64,000 bases of DNA, from positions 1-64,000 of the forward strand of contig NZ_JAAIJY010000001.1 in assembly GCF_011752065.1 (NCBI RefSeq), in the 5' to 3' direction. The position numbers and the translations under genes were made by a program. Shown here one piece after another: positions 1 to 8,002 of this stretch (position 1 is the first letter of the stretch; each line of letters opens with the position of its first letter). The DNA comes from Actinomyces sp. ZJ308. Lineage in GTDB: Bacteria; Actinomycetota; Actinomycetes; Actinomycetales; Actinomycetaceae. The notes beneath the pieces were generated by a model. It was not told the DNA's origin, searched no databases, and saw nothing but the letters and a program-made list of their open reading frames with translations.

Positions 1-110
1 TCCAGGACGTCACCATCAACCTCAACGGCCACCACCTCACCGCCGCCGACCCCCTGACCCCCGAAGCCGAGAAAATCCTCACCGCCCTGAACATCCCAAC
101 AGGGCACTAA
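1..110 (+). CDS. transposase, C-terminal fragment (5' part outside window)
   Basis: An open frame enters from base 3 and gives 35 residues before TAA at 108-110. The tail includes GHHLTAADPLTPEAEKIL, which resembles the C-terminal tails of DDE transposases of the IS1634/IS4 type in actinobacteria; that family call is from memory and tentative. No catalytic residue is visible because the gene is cut by the window edge. Support for a transposase comes mainly from context, since the neighbouring gene on the other strand is truncated exactly where this reading frame ends. Confidence 0.4.
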   Translation, partial: QDVTINLNGHHLTAADPLTPEAEKILTALNIPTGH

Positions 111-126
111 AAACTGTGCAACTCAG
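1..126 (+). mobile_element. right end of an insertion sequence (partial)
   Basis: This is the end of a mobile element entering from the left edge. It consists of the transposase 3' end (stop at 108-110) plus about 16 nt of non-coding end. CTGTGCAACTCAG at 114-126 is a candidate terminal inverted repeat, but the other end lies outside the window so it cannot be paired. The element sits directly against, and interrupts, an SGNH-hydrolase gene on the opposite strand; the junction lies at about 111-130. Confidence 0.5.
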
Positions 127-354
127 GTCTTTGTCTCCATAGTAATGTCCTGCTCCATTTCCTGCAGAATAAGAGTCTCCGAGCAGGGCCACCCGGAGCG
201 GCACATTGGTTGTAATCGCTGCGGAGGCTGTTGGGGGAGTGGGAGACAAGGGAAGTCCTTGATTGAATAACATTAATGTGGTGAGGATGGTAAAAACTAA
301 TTGTTTCAAATAACGTGCAACATTAGGTTTGCTGTGTTGTGGAGAGCACTTCAT
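112..354 (-). pseudogene. SGNH/GDSL hydrolase, truncated after block I
   Basis: The reading frame starts with ATG at 354. It encodes a signal peptide (about residues 1-45, hydrophobic core LVFTILTTLMLF, cleavage near ASA) followed by the SGNH block-I motif GDSYSAGNGAG at about residues 59-69, whose Ser would be the nucleophile. The family normally continues for 200 or more residues with the G, N and H blocks. Here the frame runs into the insertion-sequence end after about 75 residues and stops shortly after. It is either a broken gene or the 5' half of a gene split by the element whose other half lies left of the window. It would have been a secreted esterase/lipase-like enzyme. Confidence 0.65.
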
Positions 355-489
355 TTCGGTCGACTTTCAGTCTGTAATGCTTTAGTTCTGTAGGTTATAA
401 ATGGAGGTGAATGTTACTTGCTGGGAGGATGGTCTGCGTTTGACTCACTTAGTGGGTGTAGTGTCGTGGATAAGATCTATTTTAATGGC

Positions 490-1059
490 CTAAAAATAGC
501 ACAAAAGTACGACGATACTTTTATCTGCGTCAGGTGGAGGGGAGGAGTCATCTGAGGCTAAATAAATTGCGAGAAACATATCGTCGACAGGTTGCGAACC
601 CCCATGTCTCCCAGCCCATGATGCCGAGGTGGTCGGTCCTGGATCGTTCGCCCACCCATGATGTTCAGCGTAGTCAATGAATTGATTCATGAGTTCTTTT
701 GCTTGTATTTTGTCGTCTTTGAACCATCGTCTTAAGTGAGTTCCCGGGTACTTCCATTCGAACCATTTTGGGAGTGGAGAATCGTCGATGCGAACTGATT
801 TGTGATTGAGGATCTCTTTCTTTCCCATTGGGTCGTCTTTAAGTTTTCTAAGTTGTTTTGCCGAGTAGGATAGAGGTCCTCCTGGGCCATATGCCCAGGT
901 GAATCCACCTCCGATGATTAGACCTCCAGTGAGCGCGCCGCAGCCGATTCTGGCCAGCAGCTTTCGTCGAGATGGGTGTGAAGTATGCTCGGTAGATTCC
1001 GGGGGGGGAGTGGGGTTGGCGTGAGGTGAGTCGTGGGGTTGTGGGACTGCCGTAGTCAT
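490..1059 (-). CDS. hypothetical membrane-anchored protein with Tat-like N-terminus
   Basis: The protein is 189 residues and I do not recognise the family. The first 30 residues are Pro/Thr/Ser-rich, then SRRKLLARIG precedes a hydrophobic stretch (about residues 37-57). This could be a twin-arginine signal or a single signal-anchor. The remaining 130 residues are hydrophilic and would be extracytoplasmic, with several Trp and a Lys-rich middle. GC content is visibly lower than in the rest of the window, matching the adjoining broken hydrolase gene, and suggests acquired DNA. The gene lies upstream of, and on the same strand as, the truncated SGNH gene (135 bp gap), so the two may once have been co-transcribed. 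No catalytic motif is visible. Confidence 0.6.
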   Translation of the reverse strand: MTTAVPQPHDSPHANPTPPPESTEHTSHPSRRKLLARIGCGALTGGLIIGGGFTWAYGPGGPLSYSAKQLRKLKDDPMGKKEILNHKSVRIDDSPLPKWFEWKYPGTHLRRWFKDDKIQAKELMNQFIDYAEHHGWANDPGPTTSASWAGRHGGSQPVDDMFLAIYLASDDSSPPPDADKSIVVLLCYF

Positions 1060-1393
1060 GTCACGATTTTATATAATTTGTTAGGGGGTAGGGTAGGTTT
1101 TGTGTGCTGATATTCGTCAGTGTTATCTGTTGTCAGATGATTAGTTGACGTGTTGCCTGGTGGCCATGCTTGATTGAGAAGGTGGTTTGCAGTGGTGATG
1201 TTCTGATGGCTTAGACTTTGAAGTCAGAAGTGTTGAAACTCAATAAGTACGGTATTGGTCAGAAGTTCTGTATCCGGGAGCCGATATCGGTCGCGGTGTT
1301 GAGGGGTATGTCTTCGGTCAGTTGTGTGTCGCCGCGGTTTCTGGCGGCTCATCGTCCTACCCGTGGTCGATCCGGTGTGGTTAGGGTGACCTC
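1060..1393. other. AT-richer intergenic stretch
   Basis: This is 334 bp between the divergent genes at 1059 (minus) and 1394 (plus). It is AT-richer than the surroundings over its first 250 bp. I see no convincing gene, terminator or repeat in it. The only interpretable element is the TAGGGT hexamer just before the methyltransferase start. Confidence 0.5.
1382..1387 (+). promoter_or_regulatory. -10 hexamer of probable leaderless methyltransferase mRNA
   Basis: TAGGGT ends six bases before ATG 1394, and no Shine-Dalgarno sequence precedes that ATG. The spacing places transcription start on the start codon. Confidence 0.45.
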
Positions 1394-2230
1394 ATGACTG
1401 AGAAGCCCGCTGACTCCGCAGACTCCGCCGCCTCGACCGACCTGCCGCTGCCCTACGCCGACCGGTCCGTCGCCTCGGCTCCCGGCCACTGGGTCCTGGC
1501 CCGCGCCGGCAAGCGCGTCCTGCGACCCGGCGGCGCAGCCCTGTCCGCCGCCATGCTCAGCCACGCCGGCCTGGCCGGCGCCGACGTCGTCGAGCTCGCC
1601 CCGGGCCTGGGACGCACCGCCGCCGAGGTCATCAAGGCCCGCCCCGCCTCCTACACGGCCATCGACCGCGACCCCGACGCCGCCCGGCGCGTGGCTGCCG
1701 TCGTCGGCGACCTCGGCACCGTCCGCCAGGGCGAGGCCGCCGACACCGGCCTGGACGAGGCCAGCGCCGACGTCGTCGTCGGCGAGGCCATGCTCACCAT
1801 GCAGGGGGACAAGGGCAAGGCCGCCATCGTCGCCGAGGCCGCCCGCGTCCTGCGCCCCGGCGGCCGCTACGCCATCCACGAGCTCGGCGTCACCCCCGAC
1901 GACATCGACGAGCAGCACTACACCGAGCTGCGCCGCGACCTGGCCCGCGCCATCCACGTCAACGCCCGCCCCATGACCGCCGCCGCCTGGAGACAGCTCA
2001 TGGAGGAGGCCGGGCTCGTCGTCGACTGGGTCGACACCGCCCCCATGGCCCTGCTCAAGGTCGGACGCAACATCCACGACGAGGGCCTGGGCGGCTTCCT
2101 GCGGATCGCTCGCAACGTCGCCGCCGACAAGGAGCTGCGCCGGCGCGTCCAGGAGATGGCCGCCACCTTCAAGCGCTACGAGAAGGACATGGTCGGTATC
2201 GCCCTGGTGGCCCACAAGCCCGAGGCCTGA
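1394..2230 (+). CDS. class I SAM-dependent methyltransferase
   Basis: This 278-residue soluble protein has a Rossmann methyltransferase fold. The SAM-binding glycine motif ELAPGLGRT is at about residues 67-75, an acidic residue after strand 2 lies in AIDRDP (D91), and the post-motif strand RVLRPGGRYAIHEL is near residue 155. The substrate cannot be told from sequence. The C-terminal third (NARPMTAAAWRQLMEEAG onward) is the usual small-molecule methyltransferase cap. It stands alone, transcribed away from the AT-rich patch and convergent with the sdh operon. The start at 1394 fits a leaderless transcript. Confidence 0.85.
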   Translation: MTEKPADSADSAASTDLPLPYADRSVASAPGHWVLARAGKRVLRPGGAALSAAMLSHAGLAGADVVELAPGLGRTAAEVIKARPASYTAIDRDPDAARRVAAVVGDLGTVRQGEAADTGLDEASADVVVGEAMLTMQGDKGKAAIVAEAARVLRPGGRYAIHELGVTPDDIDEQHYTELRRDLARAIHVNARPMTAAAWRQLMEEAGLVVDWVDTAPMALLKVGRNIHDEGLGGFLRIARNVAADKELRRRVQEMAATFKRYEKDMVGIALVAHKPEA

Positions 2231-2295
2231 GCCCCGCCCCTCCCAAGAGCTCCGGCGGGCCGGCCCGGTCACCGCCCTCGACGCGCACGCCGGCG

Positions 2296-3051
2296 TCAGT
2301 CGTCGTGGGTCGCCCCGCGCACTCCGGCGCGCAGCACCTCCCGGTTGAGCAGCGCGATCGCCTCGATCGGGATCCCCGCCGGGCACGCGGGCACGCACTC
2401 GCCGTACACCGAGCACGGCCCGAAGAGCTCATCGAGTTCCCGCGTCATCGCCCGCGCCCGCCGACCCCGCTCGATGCGCCCGGCCGGCATGAGCGACAGG
2501 TGCGCCAGCTTCGCCCCCGCGAACAGCGCCGCCGCCCCGTTCGGGCAGGCCGCCACGCAGGCCCCGCAGCCGATGCAGGCGGCGAAGTCCAGCGCCCGCT
2601 CGGCCTGCAGGTGACCCTGGGCGACGTCGTCGGCGTCCGGGGCGGTCCCCGCGGCGACGTCGACCGTCCCGCCCACCCGGATGAGCTCGTCGAGCGCCGT
2701 ACGGTCCACCACCAGGTCCCGGATGACGGGGAAGGCCGCCGACCTCCACGGCTCCAGCCGGAAGCGCGTCACCCCGGGGAAGGCGCGCAGGTGCTGGCGG
2801 CAGGCCGGCGTCGTGTCCATCGGCCCGTGAGGCACCCCGTTGACGAGGAAGCCGCAGGCCCCGCACACCCCCTCCCGGCAGTCCGACTCGAAGACCACCG
2901 GCTCACCGCCGGCCTCGATGATCTGGTCGTTGAGCCGGTCGAGCAGCTCGAGCAGACTCATCTGCGGCTCGGCGTCCTCCACCACGTGACTCTCGAAGAA
3001 GCCTCGCGCCCGCGGCCCGTCCTGCCGCCAGATCTCCAGCTCGACCCTCAT
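2296..3051 (-). CDS. sdhB: succinate dehydrogenase/fumarate reductase iron-sulfur subunit
   Basis: The protein is 251 residues, normal for the B subunit of the three-gene sdhCAB/frdCAB type. It carries electrons between the flavin subunit and the quinone. The [2Fe-2S] ligands are in the N-terminal half (C58, C63, C66 in CREGVCGAC, then C84). The [4Fe-4S] ligands are C159, C162, C165 (ACIGCGAC) and the [3Fe-4S] ligands are among C169, C213, C219, C223 (GPCSVYGECVPACP). The start at 3051 is chosen because its ATG overlaps the sdhA stop as ATGA; an upstream in-frame ATG would extend into sdhA. It is the last gene of the operon. Confidence 0.93.
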   Translation of the reverse strand: MRVELEIWRQDGPRARGFFESHVVEDAEPQMSLLELLDRLNDQIIEAGGEPVVFESDCREGVCGACGFLVNGVPHGPMDTTPACRQHLRAFPGVTRFRLEPWRSAAFPVIRDLVVDRTALDELIRVGGTVDVAAGTAPDADDVAQGHLQAERALDFAACIGCGACVAACPNGAAALFAGAKLAHLSLMPAGRIERGRRARAMTRELDELFGPCSVYGECVPACPAGIPIEAIALLNREVLRAGVRGATHDD

Positions 3052-5009
3052 CGGTAGTCCCTCACCTGCATGGGCACCAGCGAGAAGCGCAGCGGCTCGA
3101 TGCGGCGTGTGTGCGTGCCATCGGGCTCCGTGTGCCATGCCGACACCGAGCACCAGGCCTCATCGTTGCGCTGGGCCTCGCCACCCTGCGTCGCGTACTC
3201 CTCACGGAAGTGGGCGCCGGCGGACTCCCGCCGATCCAGGGCGTCGAGGACCATGACCTCCGCCAGCTCCAGGAAGTCGGCGACCCTCAGTGCCTTCTCC
3301 AGCTCCTGGTTGAGGCGCGCACCGCCGCCGACCACCTTGACGTCGCCCCAGAACTCCTCGCGCAGCGCGCGCACCTCCTCCAGGGCGCGGCGCAGCCCCG
3401 CCTCGGAGCGACTGACCCCACAACCTGAGTAGAGGACCTCACCCAGGCGCCGGTGGAACCACACCGGACGGTGGCTGCCGCCCACCGCCATCAGCGCCTC
3501 GATGCGCTTGCGGGTGGCGGCCACGGCCTGGAGCGCCTCCGGCGCCTCAGGGTTCAGGGGCCTGGAGCCCACCAGCCCGGCCAGGTAGCTCGGCACGGCC
3601 AGCGGCAGCACGAACCAGCCGTCGACGCTGGCGCTCAGCAGCGAGTTCGCCCCCAGGCGGTTGGCGCCGTGGTAGTTGTTCGAGGCCTCCCCGCCCACGA
3701 ACAGCCCCGGGATGGTGGACATCTGGTCGAAGTCCACCCACAACCCGCCCATGGTGAAGTGGGCGCCGGGTGCGATGCGCATGGGCACCTCGTAGGGGTC
3801 CTCGCCGGTCGCGTCGAGGTACATCTCGAACAGGTTGCCGTAGCGCGAGGCGATCGTGGGCTTGCCCAGACGCTCCAGGGCGTCGCGGAAGTCGAGGTAG
3901 ACCGAGTTGCGCAGCGGCCCGACGCCGCGACCGGACTCGATCTGCTCGCGGGCGTTGCGCGAGGCCACGTCGCGCGGGGTGAGGTTGCCGAAGGCCGGGT
4001 ACTTGCGCTCCAGGTAGTAGTCGCGCTCATCCTCGGGGATGTCGTTCGGGGGCCGGTCGTCCCCGGGGCGCACGGGCACCCAGATGCGCCCGTCGTTGCG
4101 CAGGGACTCGCTCATGAGCGTGGTCTTGGACTGCCAGTGGGAGCTCACCGGCAGGGCCGTGGGGTGGAACTGCACCATGCAGGCCGATGCGAAGGCGGCC
4201 CCGCGCCGGTGGGCCCGCCAGGTGGCGGTGGCGTTGGAGGCCATGGCCAGGGTCGAGTAGTGGTAGACGCTGCCGTAGCCTCCGGTGGCCGGCACGACGG
4301 CGTGAGCGGTGTGGGCGCGCACCTCGCCGGTGAGCAGGTCCCGGGTGACGATGCCCTGGGCGCGGGAGTCGGCCACGATGAGGTCGAGCATCTCGGTGCG
4401 GGTGTGCATGTGGACGGTTCCGGCGGCCACCTGCTCCTGGAGGGCCTGGGCGCAGGCGATCTCCAGCTGCTGGCCGGTCTGCCCGCGCGTGTAGTAGGTG
4501 CGTGAGACCTGCACCCCGCCGAAGGAGCGGGTGGCGAGCTGGCCGCCGTACTCGCGGGCGAAGGGGGCTCCGATCGCCTCCATGTGGTCGATGACCCGGC
4601 CGGACTCCAGCCCCAGGCGCACGACGTCGGCCTCCCGGCCCCGGTAGTCCCCGCCCTTGACGGTGTCCTTGACGAAGCGGGCCAGGGAGTCGCCGTCGAC
4701 CTTGCGGGCCCGGGCCGCGTTGATGCCGCCCTGCGCGGCCACCGAGTGGGCGCGCCGAGGGGCGTCGTGCAGGCTGAAGCACTCCACCCGGTAGCCCAGG
4801 CGCCCCAGGGTCGCGGCCGCCCCGGCACCGGCCAGGCCGGCACCCACCACGATGACGGTCAGCCTGCGGCGGTTGGCGGGGTTGACCAGGCGGTACTCGT
4901 CTCGCCGGCGCTCCCAGGCCTGCGCGGGCGGGCAGTCCGGCAGGTGCGCGTCCAGGTCCTCACCGACCCCGTACAGGCCGCCGACGACGGGCGGTGCGCT
5001 CGCACTCAT
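3048..5009 (-). CDS. sdhA: succinate dehydrogenase/fumarate reductase flavoprotein subunit
   Basis: The protein is 653 residues, the usual length for this type. It catalyses succinate/fumarate interconversion on the cytoplasmic face. The dinucleotide-binding motif VVGAGLAGAG is at about residues 55-63. RRAHSVAAQGGINAA contains the His (H88) that carries covalent FAD in this family. The active-site region includes MVQFHPTALP, and GGLWVDF and GANRLGANSLL belong to the FAD domain. The start at 5009 overlaps the sdhC stop as ATGA. Sequence alone does not decide whether it runs as fumarate reductase or succinate dehydrogenase; in a menaquinone-dependent facultative anaerobe the fumarate-reducing direction is likely important (inference). 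Confidence 0.94.
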   Translation of the reverse strand: MSASAPPVVGGLYGVGEDLDAHLPDCPPAQAWERRRDEYRLVNPANRRRLTVIVVGAGLAGAGAAATLGRLGYRVECFSLHDAPRRAHSVAAQGGINAARARKVDGDSLARFVKDTVKGGDYRGREADVVRLGLESGRVIDHMEAIGAPFAREYGGQLATRSFGGVQVSRTYYTRGQTGQQLEIACAQALQEQVAAGTVHMHTRTEMLDLIVADSRAQGIVTRDLLTGEVRAHTAHAVVPATGGYGSVYHYSTLAMASNATATWRAHRRGAAFASACMVQFHPTALPVSSHWQSKTTLMSESLRNDGRIWVPVRPGDDRPPNDIPEDERDYYLERKYPAFGNLTPRDVASRNAREQIESGRGVGPLRNSVYLDFRDALERLGKPTIASRYGNLFEMYLDATGEDPYEVPMRIAPGAHFTMGGLWVDFDQMSTIPGLFVGGEASNNYHGANRLGANSLLSASVDGWFVLPLAVPSYLAGLVGSRPLNPEAPEALQAVAATRKRIEALMAVGGSHRPVWFHRRLGEVLYSGCGVSRSEAGLRRALEEVRALREEFWGDVKVVGGGARLNQELEKALRVADFLELAEVMVLDALDRRESAGAHFREEYATQGGEAQRNDEAWCSVSAWHTEPDGTHTRRIEPLRFSLVPMQVRDYR

Positions 5010-5803
5010 CGGATCACCCCCGTGCAGATGAGCACCGGCAGCAGGCCGTTGACGACGGCGATGGCCAGGGCCACGGCCAGGGCGACGGCGCGGCACGCCT
5101 TCCGCAGCCTCGGGCCGGTGGCGCCCAGGTCGATGACCACGTTCCACAGCCCTTGCGCCAGGTGGAGGGAGAGGGCCAGCATGACCAGGCTGTAGAAGAC
5201 CGCCATGCCCGGGCGTGACAGGCTCGCCACGAGGTTGTGGTAGGCGCTGACCTGCAGCTCGCCGTTCGACGTCGTCGGAGCGACGAAGCCCTCGGGCGCG
5301 ACGAGCCGGCCGATGGTCAGGTCCAGGACGTGGACGAGGACGAAGACCCCGATGAGGACGCCGGTCACCAGCATGGAGCGGGCGCCGACGGTGCGGGCGG
5401 GCAGGGAGCGGCGTCGGAAGGTCCCGCGTGCGGCCCTGGCGCGCCACCACAGCGTGATCCCCGCGGCCACGTGCGCCGCGATGCAGGCGCCCAGCACCAG
5501 GCGCATGGCCCACAGGAGGCCCTCGTGCGGCAGGAGCGGGTAGGCGACCTCACGCAGCCAGGCCGCGTAGCCGTTGAAGGCCTCCGGGCCCGCGAGAACC
5601 TTGAGGTTGCCGATCATGTGGACCACGACGAACAGGGCCATGACCGTGCCCGTGACCGCCATGGTCGTCTTGAGGACCCGATGAGAGGCCCACACGGGGG
5701 TGCGGCGCCGGCGCCGGGGCGGCAGCGCGTCACCGACGGGGGCTGCGGGCTCAGTGGACTCAGCGGACTCGGGGGCCCGGGCGGTCGTGGACGTCATCGT
5801 CAT
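5006..5803 (-). CDS. sdhC: succinate dehydrogenase/fumarate reductase cytochrome b subunit
   Basis: The 265-residue protein is the membrane anchor and di-haem cytochrome b expected for three-gene SDH/FRD complexes. About five membrane spans are visible, starting with TMAVTGTVMALFVVVHMIG. Membrane-embedded His residues (VVHMIGN, ACIAAHVAAG, FVLVHVLD, LSLHLAQG) are candidate haem b ligands. A 45-residue Arg/Pro-rich cytoplasmic head comes first. The start at 5803 follows GGGAGG; a second ATG six bases later (5797) is also possible. It is the first gene of the operon and overlaps sdhA by ATGA. Confidence 0.88.
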   Translation of the reverse strand: MTMTSTTARAPESAESTEPAAPVGDALPPRRRRRTPVWASHRVLKTTMAVTGTVMALFVVVHMIGNLKVLAGPEAFNGYAAWLREVAYPLLPHEGLLWAMRLVLGACIAAHVAAGITLWWRARAARGTFRRRSLPARTVGARSMLVTGVLIGVFVLVHVLDLTIGRLVAPEGFVAPTTSNGELQVSAYHNLVASLSRPGMAVFYSLVMLALSLHLAQGLWNVVIDLGATGPRLRKACRAVALAVALAIAVVNGLLPVLICTGVIR

Positions 5804-5836
5804 CGGGCCTCCCCTCACTGGCGCAAAACAACCCAT

Positions 5837-5872
5837 CACTATGATAACGAATACCTTGAAACTGTCATAGTG
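5837..5872 (-). promoter_or_regulatory. sdhCAB promoter overlapped by perfect 8+8 inverted repeat
   Basis: CACTATGA (5837-5844) and TCATAGTG (5865-5872) form a perfect inverted repeat with a 20-nt spacer. On the minus strand a -35-like ATGACA (5868-5863) and -10-like TATCAT (5846-5841) are separated by 16 nt, so each half-site overlaps one promoter box. This looks like an operator for a dimeric regulator of sdhC. The regulator is unknown. Confidence 0.5.
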
Positions 5873-6053
5873 TGTGAACAATGTGTTTCGCGATGTCGGC
5901 CGAGGCCGGACTCGGGTCCACCGTGCTCGCGGCTCGCCTGCCGGTCGTCACGACCGTCGTCCTCGGCCATCGTCTCCGTTATCAGGGTGAATGAGCCGAC
6001 CACGCGATAACCTCGCCCAGGAAGTCTGAGCTCCATGGACGAAAGGACCAGCC

Positions 6054-7817
6054 GTGCCCGCTGAGGTCTCACCGGTCTCGCCGGTCTCACTGGACTCACC
6101 GGCCTTGCAGTGCAGACCCGGGCTCTCCCGCCGTCAGGTCCTGGCCGGGGGAGTCACCGGGGCCCTCGCCGTCCTCATGGCCGCCTCGGGGTGCTCCAAG
6201 AGCTCCGGCGGCCCGCGCCTGCTGACGATCCCGCGCGAGGACATGGGTACCTTCACCCGCAACTTCAATCCCTTCACCACCAACAGCGCCCCCATGACCG
6301 GGCAGGCCGTCTACGAGCCCCTCCTCGTCGTCAACCCCCTGGACGGCGAGATCACCCCCTGGCTCGCCGAGTCCTGGGCGATGTCCGACGACGCCACCTC
6401 CCTCACCTTCCACCTGCGCCCCGGCGTCACCTGGTCCGACGGCAGGCCCCTGGTCGCCAAGGACGTCGTCACCACCTTCTCCGTCCACCGCGCCGTCACC
6501 GGCGGCTACGACTACCTCGACGCCGTCACCGCCGCCGGCTCGACCGCCGTCACCCTCACCTTCACCCGCCCCTACTCCATCGCCCTGCAGGAGCTCGGCA
6601 GCCAGCTCATCGCCCCCGACCACGTGTGGTCCACCATCTCCGAGCCCGCCAAGTTCCCCAACCCCGACCCCGTCGCCACCGGCCCCTTCACCCGGGTCTC
6701 CGGCTTCGGGGCCCAGTCCTTCGACCTCATGCCCAACCCCACCTACTGGGGCAACAGTCGCCAGGACGAGGCCGCCGGCGACCCATCCTCGAGCCCCACC
6801 CCCGGCTCCACTGCGAGCAGCACCTCGGTCCCCGGCATCCGCATGCTGGCCTTCGCCGGCAACGACAGCGCCAACCTGGCCGCCGTCAGCGGCGACGTCG
6901 ACTGGGCGCCCCAGTACATGGCCGATATCCAGACCGCCTACATCGACAAGGACCCCGACCACCGCCACTACTGGTTCCCCGGCGCCGACTCCACCATCCA
7001 GTGGACCCTCAACACCACCAAGGCCCCCTACAGCGACCCCGCCTTCCGCAAGGCCCTCAGCCGGGCCATCGACCGTCGGACCATCTGCGCCACCGGCATG
7101 TCCGGCTACGCCCAGCCCGCCGACCCCACCGGCCTGAGCGAGAGCTTCCAGGTCTGGAAGGACCCGGCCGTGGCCGCCCTGGACCTGTGCACCTACGACA
7201 AGGCCGCCGCCACCACCGCCCTCGACGCCGCCGGCTACACCCTCGGGTCCGGCTCCAGGCGCCTGGGCCTGGACGGCAAGCCCCTGGCCCTGACGATCCA
7301 GGTGGGCTCGACGTCGTCGGACTGGCTCAGCGTCGCCCGGATCATCGTCCAGAACCTCGCCGACGTCGGCATCAGCGCCACCATCGATTCACCCGACTGG
7401 AGCGAGGTCACCGCCGCCCTGGAGGCCGGCACCTTCGAGACCGCCGTGTGCTGGTCCTCGCTGGGCGCCACCCCGTACACCTACTACGAGGCGGCCATGA
7501 GCACCCAGAAGGTCAAGCCCGTCGGCACCCACGCCCTGGAGAACTACCACCGCTTCGGCGACGAGCAGGCCACCGAGCTCCTGGGCCGGTTCGCCGCCAC
7601 CACCGATCGGGCCCAGCAGATCGCGATCTGCCACCAGATCCAGCAGCGCTACGCCGAGCAGCTGCCCGTCATCCCCCTGTTCCCCGGACCGGTCTGGGGC
7701 GCCTACACCGACGAGCACTTCACCGGCTGGCCCAGCCAGGACAACCCCTACGCCTCGCTGAGCACCCGCGCCGCCACCACCGTCCTGGTCCTCAACTCCC
7801 TCAGGCCCCGCGCCTGA
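6054..7817 (+). CDS. peptide ABC transporter substrate-binding lipoprotein (SBP family 5)
   Basis: The 587-residue protein captures peptides outside the cell for the importer encoded just downstream. The GTG start is preceded by GAAAGGA at good spacing. The N-terminus has twin arginines (SRRQVLAGG), a hydrophobic segment and the lipobox AASGC, so it is probably a lipoprotein, possibly Tat-exported. The body shows family-5 signatures: NFNPFTTNSAPMTGQAVYEPLL, SLTFHLRPGVTWSDG and FRKALSRAIDR. An Asp/Ser/Thr-rich insert lies near residues 240-260. The partner permeases start 186 bp downstream. The exact ligand cannot be told; nickel or opine binding is possible in this family but peptides are most common. 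Confidence 0.88.
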   Translation: MPAEVSPVSPVSLDSPALQCRPGLSRRQVLAGGVTGALAVLMAASGCSKSSGGPRLLTIPREDMGTFTRNFNPFTTNSAPMTGQAVYEPLLVVNPLDGEITPWLAESWAMSDDATSLTFHLRPGVTWSDGRPLVAKDVVTTFSVHRAVTGGYDYLDAVTAAGSTAVTLTFTRPYSIALQELGSQLIAPDHVWSTISEPAKFPNPDPVATGPFTRVSGFGAQSFDLMPNPTYWGNSRQDEAAGDPSSSPTPGSTASSTSVPGIRMLAFAGNDSANLAAVSGDVDWAPQYMADIQTAYIDKDPDHRHYWFPGADSTIQWTLNTTKAPYSDPAFRKALSRAIDRRTICATGMSGYAQPADPTGLSESFQVWKDPAVAALDLCTYDKAAATTALDAAGYTLGSGSRRLGLDGKPLALTIQVGSTSSDWLSVARIIVQNLADVGISATIDSPDWSEVTAALEAGTFETAVCWSSLGATPYTYYEAAMSTQKVKPVGTHALENYHRFGDEQATELLGRFAATTDRAQQIAICHQIQQRYAEQLPVIPLFPGPVWGAYTDEHFTGWPSQDNPYASLSTRAATTVLVLNSLRPRA

Positions 7818-7893
7818 GCCGCTCACCTCGGAGCACCCGCCCCGAACGCCCCCGCGGCAGTCGGGCCGGGCGCGACTACCGAACGCTCAGGCA

Positions 7894-7919
7894 GAGCGGG
7901 GACACTGAGCGGGGACACC
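7894..7919. repeat. two tandem 13-bp copies between binding protein and permease genes
   Basis: GAGCGGGGACACT is followed immediately by a copy differing at its last base. It lies in the 185-bp gap between the substrate-binding and permease genes. It may be simple slippage; no function is inferred. Confidence 0.4.
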
Positions 7920-8002
7920 GTCCCCGGCGGGCGCGCCACCGCGTCCGCGGAAGCACTCGACACCCAGAACCGGGAACAGGGCCGGGAAGGAGGCACGCGC
8001 CG

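Noticed and set aside
1349-2416. A 355-codon minus-strand frame over the methyltransferase
   Set aside because: It has low-complexity Gly/Val/Asp composition, no ribosome site and no motif. The plus strand holds a clear methyltransferase.
3048-5513. An 821-codon version of the flavoprotein subunit
   Set aside because: The first 168 codons are the shadow of sdhC. The ATGA overlap at 5009 and the normal family length support the shorter form.
6110-8002. A long upstream extension of the DppB permease frame
   Set aside because: The extension is Arg/Pro/His-rich shadow sequence of the binding-protein gene. The permease N-terminus begins exactly at GTG 8003 after a good ribosome site.
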